Assembly: GCA_900469475.1 (NCBI GenBank)
Contig: UBXG01000008.1
Location: 62,526 to 126,525 of the forward strand
Source: Hyphomicrobiales bacterium
GTDB lineage: Bacteria > Pseudomonadota > Alphaproteobacteria > Rhizobiales > Rhizobiaceae
Direction: 5' to 3'
Length of the DNA stretch: 64,000 nt
Both the position numbers and the translations under genes were made by a program. Shown piece after piece: positions 9,035 through 18,506 of the stretch (positions are counted from its first letter, which is position 1; every line of letters starts with the position of its first letter). The notes beneath the pieces are model-generated. The model was not told where the DNA came from and made no database searches. It worked only from the letters and a program-made list of their open reading frames with translations.

Positions 9035-9724
9035 TCAGAGCTTCGGCACGACGAGGTCGGCAACGGGACGATCTATGTGGAGCGGGGCGCCGGTCATCGC
9101 CTGCAGCTCGTCCATCGTCATGGCGGCGAGCTTTTCACGGACGATGAAACCTTGCTTGCCAATGTCGATGACCGCATGGCTCGTATAGATGCGGGTGATG
9201 CAGCCGACGCCCGTCAGCGGGAAGGTGCAGGCCTCCACCAGTTTCGGCTTGCCGTCCTTCGTTACATGTTCGGTGATGACGAAAACCTGCTTGGCGCCAT
9301 GGACCAGATCCATGGCCCCGCCGACGGCAGGCACACCTTTGGAGCCGACGCGCCAATTGGCGAGATCGCCATTCTGCGCGACCTGGTAGGCGCCGAGGAT
9401 CGCGACATCCAGATGGCCGCCGCGCACCATGGCAAAGCTATCGGCGTGATGGAAGAAGGAAGCGCCGGGCTTCAGCGTGACAGCCTTCTTGCCGGCGTTG
9501 ATCAGATCCCAATCTTCTTCGCCCTCCGCCGGCGGCTCGCCGAAATTCAGGATGCCGTTTTCAGTGTGGAAGATCGCCTGACGGCCTGGGGGCTGGTAGC
9601 GGGCGACCATTTCCGGAAAACCGATACCGAGATTAACATAGGCGCCATCTTCGATATCCTGAGCTGCGCGCCAGGCGATCTGGGCGTTGGAGAGCTTGAT
9701 GTCTTCGCGTGTGTCGATGGTCAT
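9035..9724 (-). CDS. pcaJ: 3-oxoadipate CoA-transferase subunit B
   Basis: PcaJ is the beta subunit of succinyl-CoA:3-oxoadipate CoA-transferase, which activates 3-oxoadipate for the thiolase. The protein has 229 residues, the usual size. The HTENGILNFGE segment carries the glutamate that forms the CoA thioester, and NLGIGFPEMVARY and GGHLDVAILGAYQV are typical of the family. Its start codon overlaps the pcaI stop codon as ATGA, so the two subunits are probably translationally coupled and made in equal amounts. Confidence 0.95.
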   Translation of the reverse strand: MTIDTREDIKLSNAQIAWRAAQDIEDGAYVNLGIGFPEMVARYQPPGRQAIFHTENGILNFGEPPAEGEEDWDLINAGKKAVTLKPGASFFHHADSFAMVRGGHLDVAILGAYQVAQNGDLANWRVGSKGVPAVGGAMDLVHGAKQVFVITEHVTKDGKPKLVEACTFPLTGVGCITRIYTSHAVIDIGKQGFIVREKLAAMTMDELQAMTGAPLHIDRPVADLVVPKL

Positions 9725-10428
9725 ACGTAGGCCACTCCGGCTCGAATGAGATTTTCTTCCTGCTGCGGATCGGCGACCTCAACGACGCCGTTGACGAAGA
9801 TGCCGGGGGTAACAATGTGTTCGGGATCGAGCTCGCCGGCGGCAACAATTTTCGAGACCTGCGCGATCGTCTTGGCCGCGGCCATGCACATCAGTGGATT
9901 AAAATTGCGGCCAGCCTTGTTGTAGATGAGATTGCCCTGCACATCGCCGACTTCAGCTTTGACGATGGCGAAATCGGCCTTGAGCCAGCGCTCCTGAACA
10001 TAGTGGCGGCCGTCGAATTCGGCGATGACCTTGCCGTTGGCGAGTTCGGTGCCGTAGGCGGTCGGGGTGTAAAAGGCTGGAATGCCGGCACCGCCGGCGC
10101 GGATGCGTTCGGCAAGAGTCCCCTGAGGCACCAGCTCCAGCTCGATTTCTCCGGCCAGATAGCGGTCCGTGAAGGCGCGCGGATCGGATGAACGCGGGAA
10201 GGAGCAGATCATCTTCCTGACCATGCCGGCATCGATCATTGCAGCGATGCCGATACGCCCGTTGCCGGCATTGTTGTTGATGACGGTCAGGTTCTTCGAG
10301 CCTTTGTCGATCAGCGCATGGATGAGTTCGATCGGCGCGCCGGAGCCGCCAAAGCCGCCGATCATGACGGTCGCGCCATCGCCGATATCCGAGACGGCGG
10401 CTGCCGTGCTCGCGATTGTCTTGTCCAT
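9721..10428 (-). CDS. pcaI: 3-oxoadipate CoA-transferase subunit A
   Basis: PcaI is the alpha subunit that partners PcaJ. The protein of 235 residues contains the glycine-rich IGGFGGSGAP segment near the N terminus, NNAGNGRIG, and the GVGTPAF-like GAGIPAFYTP segment of CoA-transferase alpha chains. The frame also contains an ATG at 10449, but the ATG at 10426-10428 is preceded by GGGAG at seven bases and gives the usual MDKTI start, so I chose it. The gene is first in a pcaI-pcaJ-pcaF group. It is divergent from pcaR across a gap that contains PcaR-like sites. Confidence 0.95.
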   Translation of the reverse strand: MDKTIASTAAAVSDIGDGATVMIGGFGGSGAPIELIHALIDKGSKNLTVINNNAGNGRIGIAAMIDAGMVRKMICSFPRSSDPRAFTDRYLAGEIELELVPQGTLAERIRAGGAGIPAFYTPTAYGTELANGKVIAEFDGRHYVQERWLKADFAIVKAEVGDVQGNLIYNKAGRNFNPLMCMAAAKTIAQVSKIVAAGELDPEHIVTPGIFVNGVVEVADPQQEENLIRAGVAYV

Positions 10429-10520
10429 GCCGAAACTCCCACTTGCCATTGCGGGCGGATTGAGACGACCCGTCCTCTTCCTTTCGAATAGATCAGCACG
10501 GTCTGGACGGCAATCATTTT

Positions 10521-10553
10521 GTGCGTTATTTGATTTTTGTTCATATATCGCAC
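10521..10553. promoter_or_regulatory. Candidate PcaR operator pair in the pcaI-pcaR gap
   Basis: GTTCATATATCGCAC at 10539-10553 closely resembles the PcaR operator reported for Pseudomonas putida (GTTCGATAATCGCAC, recalled from the literature). A second, inverted and weaker copy starts at 10521 with GTGCGTTAT; it matches the first at 11 of 15 positions when reversed. The pair lies 28 bases before the pcaR start and about 90-110 bases before pcaI, so one bound regulator could control both directions. Confidence 0.55.
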
Positions 10554-10580
10554 GAAATGAGTGAGAGATCGGAGGCTGAT

Positions 10581-11336
10581 ATGCGCGAAACGGATTTCGT
10601 CAGCGGCTTTGCTAAGGGATTGAAAGTCATCGAAGCCTTCGGCGAGACGCGGCAGCGTCTGACGATTGCCGAGGCATCGAAGCTGACCGGCCTCGATCGC
10701 GCCACGGTGCGGCGTTCGTTGCTGACGCTCTCCGAACTCGGTTATGCCGTCTATGACGGCAAGTTCTTCACGCTGACGCCGAAGATCTTAAGGCTCGGCC
10801 ATGCCTATCTGGCCGCGACGCCGCTGCCGACCATCATCCAGCCGCATCTCGATCAGCTTGCCGAGCGCGCCGGGCAGAATGCTTCAGCCTCGGTTCTCGA
10901 CGGCACGGAGGTCGTCTACATTGCCCGCGCCTCGCAGCGCCGGGTGATGTCGATCAACCTGACGCCGGGCAGCCGGCTTCCGGCCTTCTGCGCCTCGATG
11001 GGCCGTGTCCTGCTCGCCGCTCTGCCGGAAAGCGAGGCCCGTTCGGTGCTCAAGCGGACCGACCTCAGAGCGAACACGCCGAATACCAAGACCGATCCCG
11101 AGGAATTGATGGCGGAGTTCCGCCGGGTGAGGGAGCAGGGCTATGCGGTTATCGACCAGGAACTGGAAATCGGCCTTTGCTCGATTGCCGTGCCGGTGGA
11201 AAACGATCGCGGTCAGACGGTGGCGGCGATCAATATCGGTGCTCCGGCTGCTTACGTCGCGGCTTCCGACATGGCCGAGCGCTTTCTGCCGCTGCTGAAG
11301 GAAACGCAGAAGGCTTTGCGGCTGGTGCTGCCGTAA
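10581..11336 (+). CDS. pcaR: IclR-family regulator of the pca genes
   Basis: The protein has an N-terminal winged helix (LTIAEASKLTGLDRATVRRSLLTLSELGYA) and a C-terminal IclR effector domain with LTPGSRLPAFCASMGRVLLAAL and IDQELEIGLCSIAVPV. With start at 10581 it has 251 residues, normal for the family. This ATG has GGAGG five bases upstream; an in-frame ATG at 10557 would add eight residues and lie closer to the operator. PcaR responds to beta-ketoadipate in characterised species and activates pcaIJF. The divergent position relative to pcaI supports that role. PcaR and PobR share this family in some bacteria, but here the adjacent pcaIJF makes PcaR the better call. Confidence 0.88.
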   Translation: MRETDFVSGFAKGLKVIEAFGETRQRLTIAEASKLTGLDRATVRRSLLTLSELGYAVYDGKFFTLTPKILRLGHAYLAATPLPTIIQPHLDQLAERAGQNASASVLDGTEVVYIARASQRRVMSINLTPGSRLPAFCASMGRVLLAALPESEARSVLKRTDLRANTPNTKTDPEELMAEFRRVREQGYAVIDQELEIGLCSIAVPVENDRGQTVAAINIGAPAAYVAASDMAERFLPLLKETQKALRLVLP

Positions 11337-11339
11337 CCA

Positions 11340-12224
11340 TCACATTCCCAGCCTCACCCGCTCCTCGAGCCGCCAGGTGCGCGGCGTCTGGCCCGTCTGC
11401 TTCATGAAGAAGCGGGAGAAATAGGCGGGGTCGGCAAAGCCGAGGCGATAGCTGATTTCCTGGACGGTCGCGAAGGTGAAGACCAGTTCGCGCTTGGCCT
11501 CATCCAGCAGCTTGCGTGTAATGAGCTCATGCGCGCCGCGCCCGGTTTTGCTGCGGACGATGCGGCTGAGATGGGCCGGCGAGATGCCGAGGCTCTCGGC
11601 ATAGAAGGCGGCCGGCTTGTGCGAACGGAAGTGGCGCTGGATGAGACCCTGCAGCATCTCCATGCGGCGCTCGTTCTCGTCGCTGAGCGTCGATCCTTCA
11701 TCGGCCTTTTGAGCTATGCGCGCCGTCAGCAGTAAGGCCGAGGTCAGATAGGCATCGAGTAGATCGTTGCGGCCGTTGCGATGGCTGGCAAATTCTCCCC
11801 CCAGGCGTTTTAGCGTCTTGGCGACATACGCCGCGTCTTCGTTTTGAGTATCGAGCAAAGTCAGATGCGGTTCGGCAAGCCATGCGCCCAGCCGGCTGCG
11901 ATCGCCCGGGGATGCCTTCAGATGCGAGATCAACACCGTGATGACGAAGCCGTCTATATCTCGCGAAAAGCGGAATCCGTGATTGAGCCGTGGCGGAACG
12001 GTAATGACGGCGGGTGGCGTGATGGGATGGGGAGTTCCGTCAAAGACGGCGTCACCGGAACCGGCATCGATGTACAAGATTTGAAAGAAGCTCTCGTGCC
12101 GGTGCGCACGGATTTCCCAGTGATGAAGACTGCTGCGAGAGGGAATTGTCTCGCAATGCAGCCAGAAATCCGGCTTCCGGCCGGTATTTTCGCCATAAAG
12201 CTCGTAGGTCGGCACGGTCTTCAT
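11340..12224 (-). CDS. pobR: AraC-family regulator of pobA
   Basis: The 294-residue protein has an N-terminal cupin-like sensing domain with WEIRAHRHESFFQILYI and a C-terminal pair of AraC helix-turn-helix motifs (ESLGISPAHLSRIVRSKTG and VQEISYRLGFADPAYFSRFFMKQTG). In rhizobia the pobA activator is of the AraC family rather than IclR. This gene is divergent from pobA with 116 bases between them, which supports the assignment. It probably senses 4-hydroxybenzoate. It is convergent with pcaR, with only three bases between the stop codons. Confidence 0.88.
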   Translation of the reverse strand: MKTVPTYELYGENTGRKPDFWLHCETIPSRSSLHHWEIRAHRHESFFQILYIDAGSGDAVFDGTPHPITPPAVITVPPRLNHGFRFSRDIDGFVITVLISHLKASPGDRSRLGAWLAEPHLTLLDTQNEDAAYVAKTLKRLGGEFASHRNGRNDLLDAYLTSALLLTARIAQKADEGSTLSDENERRMEMLQGLIQRHFRSHKPAAFYAESLGISPAHLSRIVRSKTGRGAHELITRKLLDEAKRELVFTFATVQEISYRLGFADPAYFSRFFMKQTGQTPRTWRLEERVRLGM

Positions 12225-12331
12225 CGAGGCTCTCCTCCCTTGCCATGCTCGATTTGTGCAATTTCATGACCGAAATGTCCATTGCGGACTTGCCTCGCGC
12301 CGAAGAGACTTGAAGCAAGAAATACGCATAG

Positions 12332-13513
<1,182 letters not shown>

Positions 13514-13541
13514 AGCGGGGCAATCGCATATGGATAGGCAA

Positions 13542-13676
13542 GCCCCTCATCCGTCCTCTCACAGTTCGCTTCGCTCAACTGTTCGAGTCCACCTTCTCCC
13601 CGCACGCGGGGCGAAGGGGTTTGGCACTGTCGCCCCCTCTCTCCGTCAAAACGGGGAGAGGGCTGGGGTGAGGGGC
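13542..13676. repeat. Rhizobial intergenic mosaic element (RIME-like) with three hairpins
   Basis: The element is bounded by the inverted repeats GCCCCTCA (13542) and TGAGGGGC (13669). Inside lie three stem-loops: ACAGTT/AACTGT at 13561-13582, a CCTTCTCCCCGC stem at 13592-13619, and a CCCTCTC/GAGAGGG stem at 13635-13662. This composition matches the RIME family of palindromic repeats found between genes in rhizobia, as I recall it. It sits at the junction of the convergent pobA and pcaQ genes, so it may also act as a bidirectional terminator. Confidence 0.7.
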
Positions 13677-13698
13677 ATTTCCAGTTTTCTAAGCCGCC

Positions 13699-14631
13699 TC
13701 AAAACTTCTTGGCGACCTCGCTTGCCGCTTCCCGGATTGTCTGCATCAGGATCGACAGGGGCAGGCTTGGAATGGCGTCGGTGCGCATGGTCAAGCCGAC
13801 CGGTCCTTTCGTCTCGCTGGTATCGATCGGCAGAAGCGCCAGCAGGCCATCATCGACATCCCCGGCAACGACGCCGGCTGAGATGATCCAGATGGCGTCG
13901 CTCGATCGCACGAAGGCGCGGCCGAAGGAATCGGAGACGGTTTCGATCTGGTTGGGCAGTCCGCCGGCGCCGTTGGCGATCAGAAAGCTCTCGACGAAAG
14001 GGCGGATGATCGAGCCGCGCGTCGGCATCAGGATCGTGTAGCGGTTGAGATCGGAAAACAGCGATTGCTGGGCGGAAAGCAGCGGATGGCCGGCCCGGAC
14101 GGCGAAGACGACCTGTTCGGAGTAGAGATGCTCGAAGGAAAAGCCGGTCATCTTGTCGGGGCTTGCCAATCGGCCGACGACGAGGTCGAGATCGCCGATC
14201 CGCAACTGCTCCAGAAGCACCGCGTTTTCGCCTGTCACGATCTTGATGCGGCTCCAGGTCTCCTCCTTGAGAAACAGGTCCATCGCTCGCGGCATGATGC
14301 GTGTCGAGACCGTCGGCAGCGCACCGACGCGGATCGGCGGCGCTTCACCGGAACGCTCCTGTGAGACAGAATCGAGGCCCTGGCGAAGTGCCGTCAGAGC
14401 GGCGCCGGCATGGCGGAGAAAAACTTCGCCGTAGCGGGTGATGCGGATGCCACGCCCGTCGCGCTCGAAGACGGCGACACCAAGTGCCTCTTCCAGCTCG
14501 CGGATCGTCTTCGTCACTGCCGGCTGGCTGATATTCAACAGGCCAGCCGCCTTGATCACGCTTTTCTGGCGCGCAACCTCGACAAAAGTCTGCAGATGGC
14601 GGAACTTGATGCGTGCGTCGAGCATGCTCAC
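13699..14631 (-). CDS. pcaQ: LysR-type activator of the pcaDCHGB operon
   Basis: The 310-residue LysR protein has its helix-turn-helix at the N terminus (SVIKAAGLLNISQPAVTKTIRELE) and an effector-binding domain thereafter. PcaQ activates pcaDCHGB in Agrobacterium and Sinorhizobium in response to beta-carboxy-cis,cis-muconate and gamma-carboxymuconolactone. It is divergent from pcaD, the arrangement known from those genera, and a PcaQ-type site lies in the gap. The frame starts with GTG at 14629-14631; the ATG two codons later (14623-14625) is equally likely. Confidence 0.93.
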   Translation of the reverse strand: MSMLDARIKFRHLQTFVEVARQKSVIKAAGLLNISQPAVTKTIRELEEALGVAVFERDGRGIRITRYGEVFLRHAGAALTALRQGLDSVSQERSGEAPPIRVGALPTVSTRIMPRAMDLFLKEETWSRIKIVTGENAVLLEQLRIGDLDLVVGRLASPDKMTGFSFEHLYSEQVVFAVRAGHPLLSAQQSLFSDLNRYTILMPTRGSIIRPFVESFLIANGAGGLPNQIETVSDSFGRAFVRSSDAIWIISAGVVAGDVDDGLLALLPIDTSETKGPVGLTMRTDAIPSLPLSILMQTIREAASEVAKKF

Positions 14632-14633
14632 TC

Positions 14634-14649
14634 ATAACCCTGGAGTTAT
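14634..14649. promoter_or_regulatory. PcaQ binding site between pcaQ and pcaD
   Basis: ATAACC, four bases, then AGTTAT forms an inverted repeat with one mismatch. The published PcaQ consensus in Sinorhizobium meliloti is ATAACC-N4-GGTTAA, as I recall. The site is 70 bases before the pcaD start and immediately upstream of pcaQ, so it could serve both activation and autoregulation. Confidence 0.7.
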
Positions 14650-14719
14650 CGTAGAGCAAAGAAATATCATTTTACCTAACCGGATTATACATCCAATCTC
14701 GCGTCCGAGGAGATTTCCA

Positions 14720-15520
14720 GTGCAGTTTGCCCGCATTAACGACGTCACGATCCACTATCAGATCATCGGCGGTCCGGCCGACAAGCCGGTGCTTGTCTTT
14801 GCCAATTCGCTCGGCACCGATTTCCGGATCTGGCGGGATGTGATCGTGCGGCTCGCCGGCGATTTCGCCATCGTGCTCTACGACAAGCGCGGCCATGGGC
14901 TCTCCGATCTCGGTCAGATGCCCTATTCCATCGAGGATCACGCCACCGACCTTGCCGGCCTGCTCGATTTCCTCTCGGTCAAGAATGCCATTATCTGCGG
15001 GCTGTCGGTCGGCGGGCTGGTCGCGCAGTCGCTCTATCAGCGGCGCCCGGATCTGGTGAGAGCGCTGATCCTCTGCGATACCGCTCACAAGATCGGCACG
15101 GCCGACAGCTGGAATGCCCGCATCGCGCAGGTCGAGGCACATGGCATTGAATCCATCGTCGATTCCATCATGGAACGCTGGTTCACGCCGGCCTTTCGTC
15201 GTGCGGAAAACATCGCCTTCGCCGGCTATTGCAACATGCTGATCCGCCAGCCGGTCGCAGGTTACGTCGCCACTTGTGCTGCCCTTCGCGATGCCGATCT
15301 GACCGAAGCCGCGGCCAAGATCGCCGTGCCCACCATCTGCATCGTCGGTGATCAAGATGGCTCGACCCCGCCGGAACTGGTGCTGTCGACGGCAAAGCTC
15401 ATTCCGAATGCGCGTTATGAAGTGATCAAGGACGCCGGCCATATTCCCTGCGTCGAACAACCCGAGACGTTGACCGAAGTCATCCGTGCCTTCATCGACG
15501 TCGTCCTGCGTGGAGAATAA
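14720..15520 (+). CDS. pcaD: 3-oxoadipate enol-lactonase
   Basis: PcaD hydrolyses beta-ketoadipate enol-lactone to beta-ketoadipate. The protein is an alpha/beta hydrolase of 266 residues with the nucleophile elbow CGLSVGG, an acidic residue in VGDQDGSTPP and the catalytic histidine in DAGHIPCVE. The frame is open much further upstream across pcaQ, but the family-length start is GTG at 14720, which has GAGGAG exactly seven bases before it. It is the first gene of the pcaDCHGB operon, with pcaC five bases downstream. Confidence 0.94.
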   Translation: MQFARINDVTIHYQIIGGPADKPVLVFANSLGTDFRIWRDVIVRLAGDFAIVLYDKRGHGLSDLGQMPYSIEDHATDLAGLLDFLSVKNAIICGLSVGGLVAQSLYQRRPDLVRALILCDTAHKIGTADSWNARIAQVEAHGIESIVDSIMERWFTPAFRRAENIAFAGYCNMLIRQPVAGYVATCAALRDADLTEAAAKIAVPTICIVGDQDGSTPPELVLSTAKLIPNARYEVIKDAGHIPCVEQPETLTEVIRAFIDVVLRGE

Positions 15521-15525
15521 GCCTG

Positions 15526-15930
15526 ATGAATGACCCTACCGCGCCGTCCGAGCGTTATCTACAGGGCATGGCGACGCGTCGCGCCGTGCTCGGCGACAGC
15601 CATGTCGATCGGGCCCAGCAGGGGTCGACCGATTTCGATCAACCGTTCCAGGAATTGATCACCGAAGCGGCCTGGGGGCACGTCTGGTCGCGCCCGACTC
15701 TCAGTCGGCGGGAGCGCTCGATCGTGACGATCGCGCTTCTGGCAGCGCTCGGTCAGGATGATGAGGTCGCCATGCATGTGCGCGCCACGCGCAACACCGG
15801 CGCGACGCGCGACGATATTTGCGAGGCGCTCCTGCATGTGGCGATCTATGCGGGCGTGCCGGCCGCAAACCACGCGATCAAGATAGCCAAGCAGGTTTTC
15901 GAACAGATGGACGCCGAACAGGCGGCATGA
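15526..15930 (+). CDS. pcaC: 4-carboxymuconolactone decarboxylase
   Basis: PcaC decarboxylates gamma-carboxymuconolactone to the enol-lactone that PcaD hydrolyses. The 134-residue protein belongs to the carboxymuconolactone decarboxylase/AhpD fold. It shows the SRRERSIVTIALLAALGQDDEVAMHVRATRNTG core and the IYAGVPAANHAIKIAKQVF end that are typical of PcaC. It sits second in the operon, tightly spaced after pcaD, and is encoded separately rather than fused to pcaD as in some bacteria. Confidence 0.95.
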   Translation: MNDPTAPSERYLQGMATRRAVLGDSHVDRAQQGSTDFDQPFQELITEAAWGHVWSRPTLSRRERSIVTIALLAALGQDDEVAMHVRATRNTGATRDDICEALLHVAIYAGVPAANHAIKIAKQVFEQMDAEQAA

Positions 15931-15942
15931 AACGAGGCAGAC

Positions 15943-16692
15943 ATGTCCGATAGAAGCAACAGCAAGCCCGAGACGGGCGCATTTTTTGCGCGGGATCGCG
16001 CCTGGCATCCGCCGGCCTTCGCGCCGGGATACAAGACCTCCGTTTTGCGCTCTCCACAGCGCGCCTTGCTCTCGCTCGATGGGACGATTTCGGAGATCAC
16101 CGGACCGGTCTTTGGCCATTCCATACTGAACGAGCTCGACAACGACCTGATCCATAACTTCGCCAGGCCTGGCGAGAGCGCTATCGGCGAGCGGATCATT
16201 GTTCATGGTCGCGTGCTCGACGAGCGCGGCCGGCCAGTTCCGGGCGTCTTGCTTGAATTCTGGCAGGCCAATGCCGGCGGGCGCTATCGCCACAAGAAGG
16301 AAACCTATCTCGCCGCCATCGATCCGAATTTCGGGGGCTGCGGCCGCGCCATTACCGATGGGGAAGGGGGCTACGCCTTCCGCACCATCCGCCCCGGTGC
16401 CTATCCCTGGCCGAACGGCGTCAACGATTGGCGGCCGGCACATATCCACTTCTCCGTTTTCGGCCATGGCTTTGCGCAGCGGCTGATCACGCAAATGTAT
16501 TTCGAGGGCGACCCGATGATCTGGAAGTGTCCGATCGTCGGAACGATCCCCGACAAACAGGCGATCGAACAGCTGATCGCGCCGCTCGATTGGGGCAACA
16601 CGATCCCGATGGATGCCCGTGCCTATAAATTCGATATCGTGTTGCGCGGTCGCCGTTCGACCCTGTTCGAAAACCGACTGGAGGGCAATTGA
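15943..16692 (+). CDS. pcaH: Protocatechuate 3,4-dioxygenase beta subunit
   Basis: PcaH is the iron-containing subunit of the intradiol dioxygenase that opens protocatechuate to beta-carboxy-cis,cis-muconate. The 249-residue protein contains the four expected ferric ligands: the tyrosine in GGRYRH, the tyrosine in GAYPWP and the two histidines in [25 protein letters not shown] and DPNFGGCGR are family signatures. A GAGG ribosome site lies six bases before the start. Its stop codon overlaps the pcaG start, in keeping with equal production of the two subunits. Confidence 0.97.
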   Translation: MSDRSNSKPETGAFFARDRAWHPPAFAPGYKTSVLRSPQRALLSLDGTISEITGPVFGHSILNELDNDLIHNFARPGESAIGERIIVHGRVLDERGRPVPGVLLEFWQANAGGRYRHKKETYLAAIDPNFGGCGRAITDGEGGYAFRTIRPGAYPWPNGVNDWRPAHIHFSVFGHGFAQRLITQMYFEGDPMIWKCPIVGTIPDKQAIEQLIAPLDWGNTIPMDARAYKFDIVLRGRRSTLFENRLEGN

Positions 16693-17306
16693 TGGTACAG
16701 GATCTCGGCTATCTGAAGGAAACGCCGTCGCAGACGGCAGGCCCTTACGTCCACATCGGCCTGACACCGAATTACAGCGAAATCGGCGGCGTCTATGAGA
16801 CCGATCTCGGCTCCGTCATGGTCAACGACAAGACGCTCGGCGAGCGCATCACGGTGACGGGCAGGGTATTGGACGGCGCGGGAGCGCCGGTCAAGGATGC
16901 TGTTCTCGAAATCTGGCAAGCCGATAGCGCCGGGCTTTACAACAGCCCGTCGGAGCTGCGCGGCACAGCCGATCCGAACTTTACCGGCTGGGGGCGTTGC
17001 CCGACCAATTCCACCGACGGCGTCTTCCGCTTCGAGACCATCAAGCCCGGTCGCGTTCCCTTCAAGGACGGCCGCAAGATGGCGCCGCACATCACCGTCT
17101 GGATCGTCGCACGCGGCATCAACATCGGCCTGCATACACGCATGTATTTTCCGGAAGAGACTGAGGCCAACGCTGAAGATCCCTTGCTCGCACGCATCGA
17201 ACATAAGGATCGCCTCGCGACGCTGATTGCCACGAAGGAAGGCTCCGTCTACACCTTCGATATCCATTTGCAGGGCGACAAGGAAACGGTTTTCCTCGAT
17301 ATATAG
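16692..17306 (+). CDS. pcaG: Protocatechuate 3,4-dioxygenase alpha subunit
   Basis: PcaG is the partner of PcaH. The 204-residue protein has the typical ETPSQTAGPYVHIGL beginning and the VLEIWQADSAGLYN and DPNFTGWGR segments. As usual for the alpha chain, the HIHF metal motif is replaced (MAPHITVWIVARGI), so it does not hold iron alone. The ATG at 16692 shares one base with the pcaH stop codon and has GGAGGG six bases upstream. An in-frame TTG at 16689 is less likely. Confidence 0.96.
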   Translation: MVQDLGYLKETPSQTAGPYVHIGLTPNYSEIGGVYETDLGSVMVNDKTLGERITVTGRVLDGAGAPVKDAVLEIWQADSAGLYNSPSELRGTADPNFTGWGRCPTNSTDGVFRFETIKPGRVPFKDGRKMAPHITVWIVARGINIGLHTRMYFPEETEANAEDPLLARIEHKDRLATLIATKEGSVYTFDIHLQGDKETVFLDI

Positions 17307-17309
17307 GCC

Positions 17310-18362
17310 ATGAGCGTTTCTCCCTTCGATCATCCATTCCTGTCCGGCCTCCTCGGCGACGAGGAGATTGCGGCGTATTTCTCGGCCAAGGCCGATATCC
17401 GCGCCATGCTCTCTTTCGAAGCGGCGCTTGCCCAGGTCGAGGGGCGGCATGGGCTGATCCCGCAGGAGGTGGCTGCGCATATCGCTAAGGTCTGCGCGGA
17501 TTTCGAGCCCGATCTACAAAGCCTGCGGAGGGCAACGACATCGGATGGCGTTGTCGTGCCGGATCTTGTTCGGCAACTGCGCAAGGCGGTCGGAGAGGAT
17601 GCCGGCAAACATGTCCATTTCGGCGCAACCAGCCAAGATGTCATCGATACCAGCCTGATGCTGCGGCTGAAGGCAGCGGCATTTATTCTGAGCAGCCGTC
17701 TCTTTGCGGTATCCTCCGCACTCACAAAACTGGATGAACGTTTCGGATCGAACCGGCTCATGGGCCGCACCCGGATGCAGGCGGCGATCGCAATCACCGT
17801 GTCCGATCGGCTGCGGGCGTGGCGGCATCCGCTCGATCAATATCGCGACCGGCTGACGCAGGAGAGTTTTCCGCTGCAGTTAGGTGGGGCTGCCGGCACG
17901 CTGGAAAAATTCGGCCCGCGGGCGGCCGAAATCAGGAGCTTGCTGGCGCAGGCGCTCGGCCTGACGGACGAGCCGCAATGGCAAAGCCAGAGAGGGCGCA
18001 TTGCCGAACTGGCGGGGCTCCTGTCCATGATCTCGGGCAGCCTCGGCAAGATCGGCCAGGATGTTGCACTTCTGGCGCAGGCGGGCGAGGAGATCGAGCT
18101 TGCCGGCGGTGGCGGCTCCTCGGCTATGCCGCACAAGCAAAACCCGGTCGCCGCCGAAACGCTGGTCACGCTGGCCCGCTTCAATGCCGTCCAGCTTTCG
18201 GGCATTCATCAATCGCTGGTACACGAGCAGGAGCGCTCGGGGGCTGCCTGGACGTTGGAATGGCTGCTGCTGCCGCCCATGGTGGTGGCAACAGCCGCAT
18301 CGTTGCGCCACGCGTTACAACTGGCTGGTTCGGTCAAGCGCTTGGGAACGACAGTCGAGTAA
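17310..18362 (+). CDS. pcaB: 3-carboxy-cis,cis-muconate cycloisomerase
   Basis: PcaB converts beta-carboxy-cis,cis-muconate to gamma-carboxymuconolactone. The 350-residue protein belongs to the fumarase/aspartase superfamily and carries its signature GGSSAMPHKQNPVAAE. HFGATSQDVIDT and LGGAAGTLEKFG are further conserved blocks. Many PcaB proteins are about 450 residues and have a longer C terminus; the short form is the one usual in rhizobia, as far as I recall. The gene begins three bases after pcaG and is last in pcaDCHGB. The importer genes follow on the same strand after 144 bases. Confidence 0.93.
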   Translation: MSVSPFDHPFLSGLLGDEEIAAYFSAKADIRAMLSFEAALAQVEGRHGLIPQEVAAHIAKVCADFEPDLQSLRRATTSDGVVVPDLVRQLRKAVGEDAGKHVHFGATSQDVIDTSLMLRLKAAAFILSSRLFAVSSALTKLDERFGSNRLMGRTRMQAAIAITVSDRLRAWRHPLDQYRDRLTQESFPLQLGGAAGTLEKFGPRAAEIRSLLAQALGLTDEPQWQSQRGRIAELAGLLSMISGSLGKIGQDVALLAQAGEEIELAGGGGSSAMPHKQNPVAAETLVTLARFNAVQLSGIHQSLVHEQERSGAAWTLEWLLLPPMVVATAASLRHALQLAGSVKRLGTTVE

Positions 18363-18506
18363 GATATTTGTCGCTATTCATAACTGGATTGATATGGAAG
18401 CAAGGTTTTATTTCATTTTACATTACCAATTCCCGTGAGAAGTTGGTGATGATCGAAATTTGAACGATCAAGGGCGGCATCAGAAACGGCTGCCGGGAGG
18501 AGAAAA

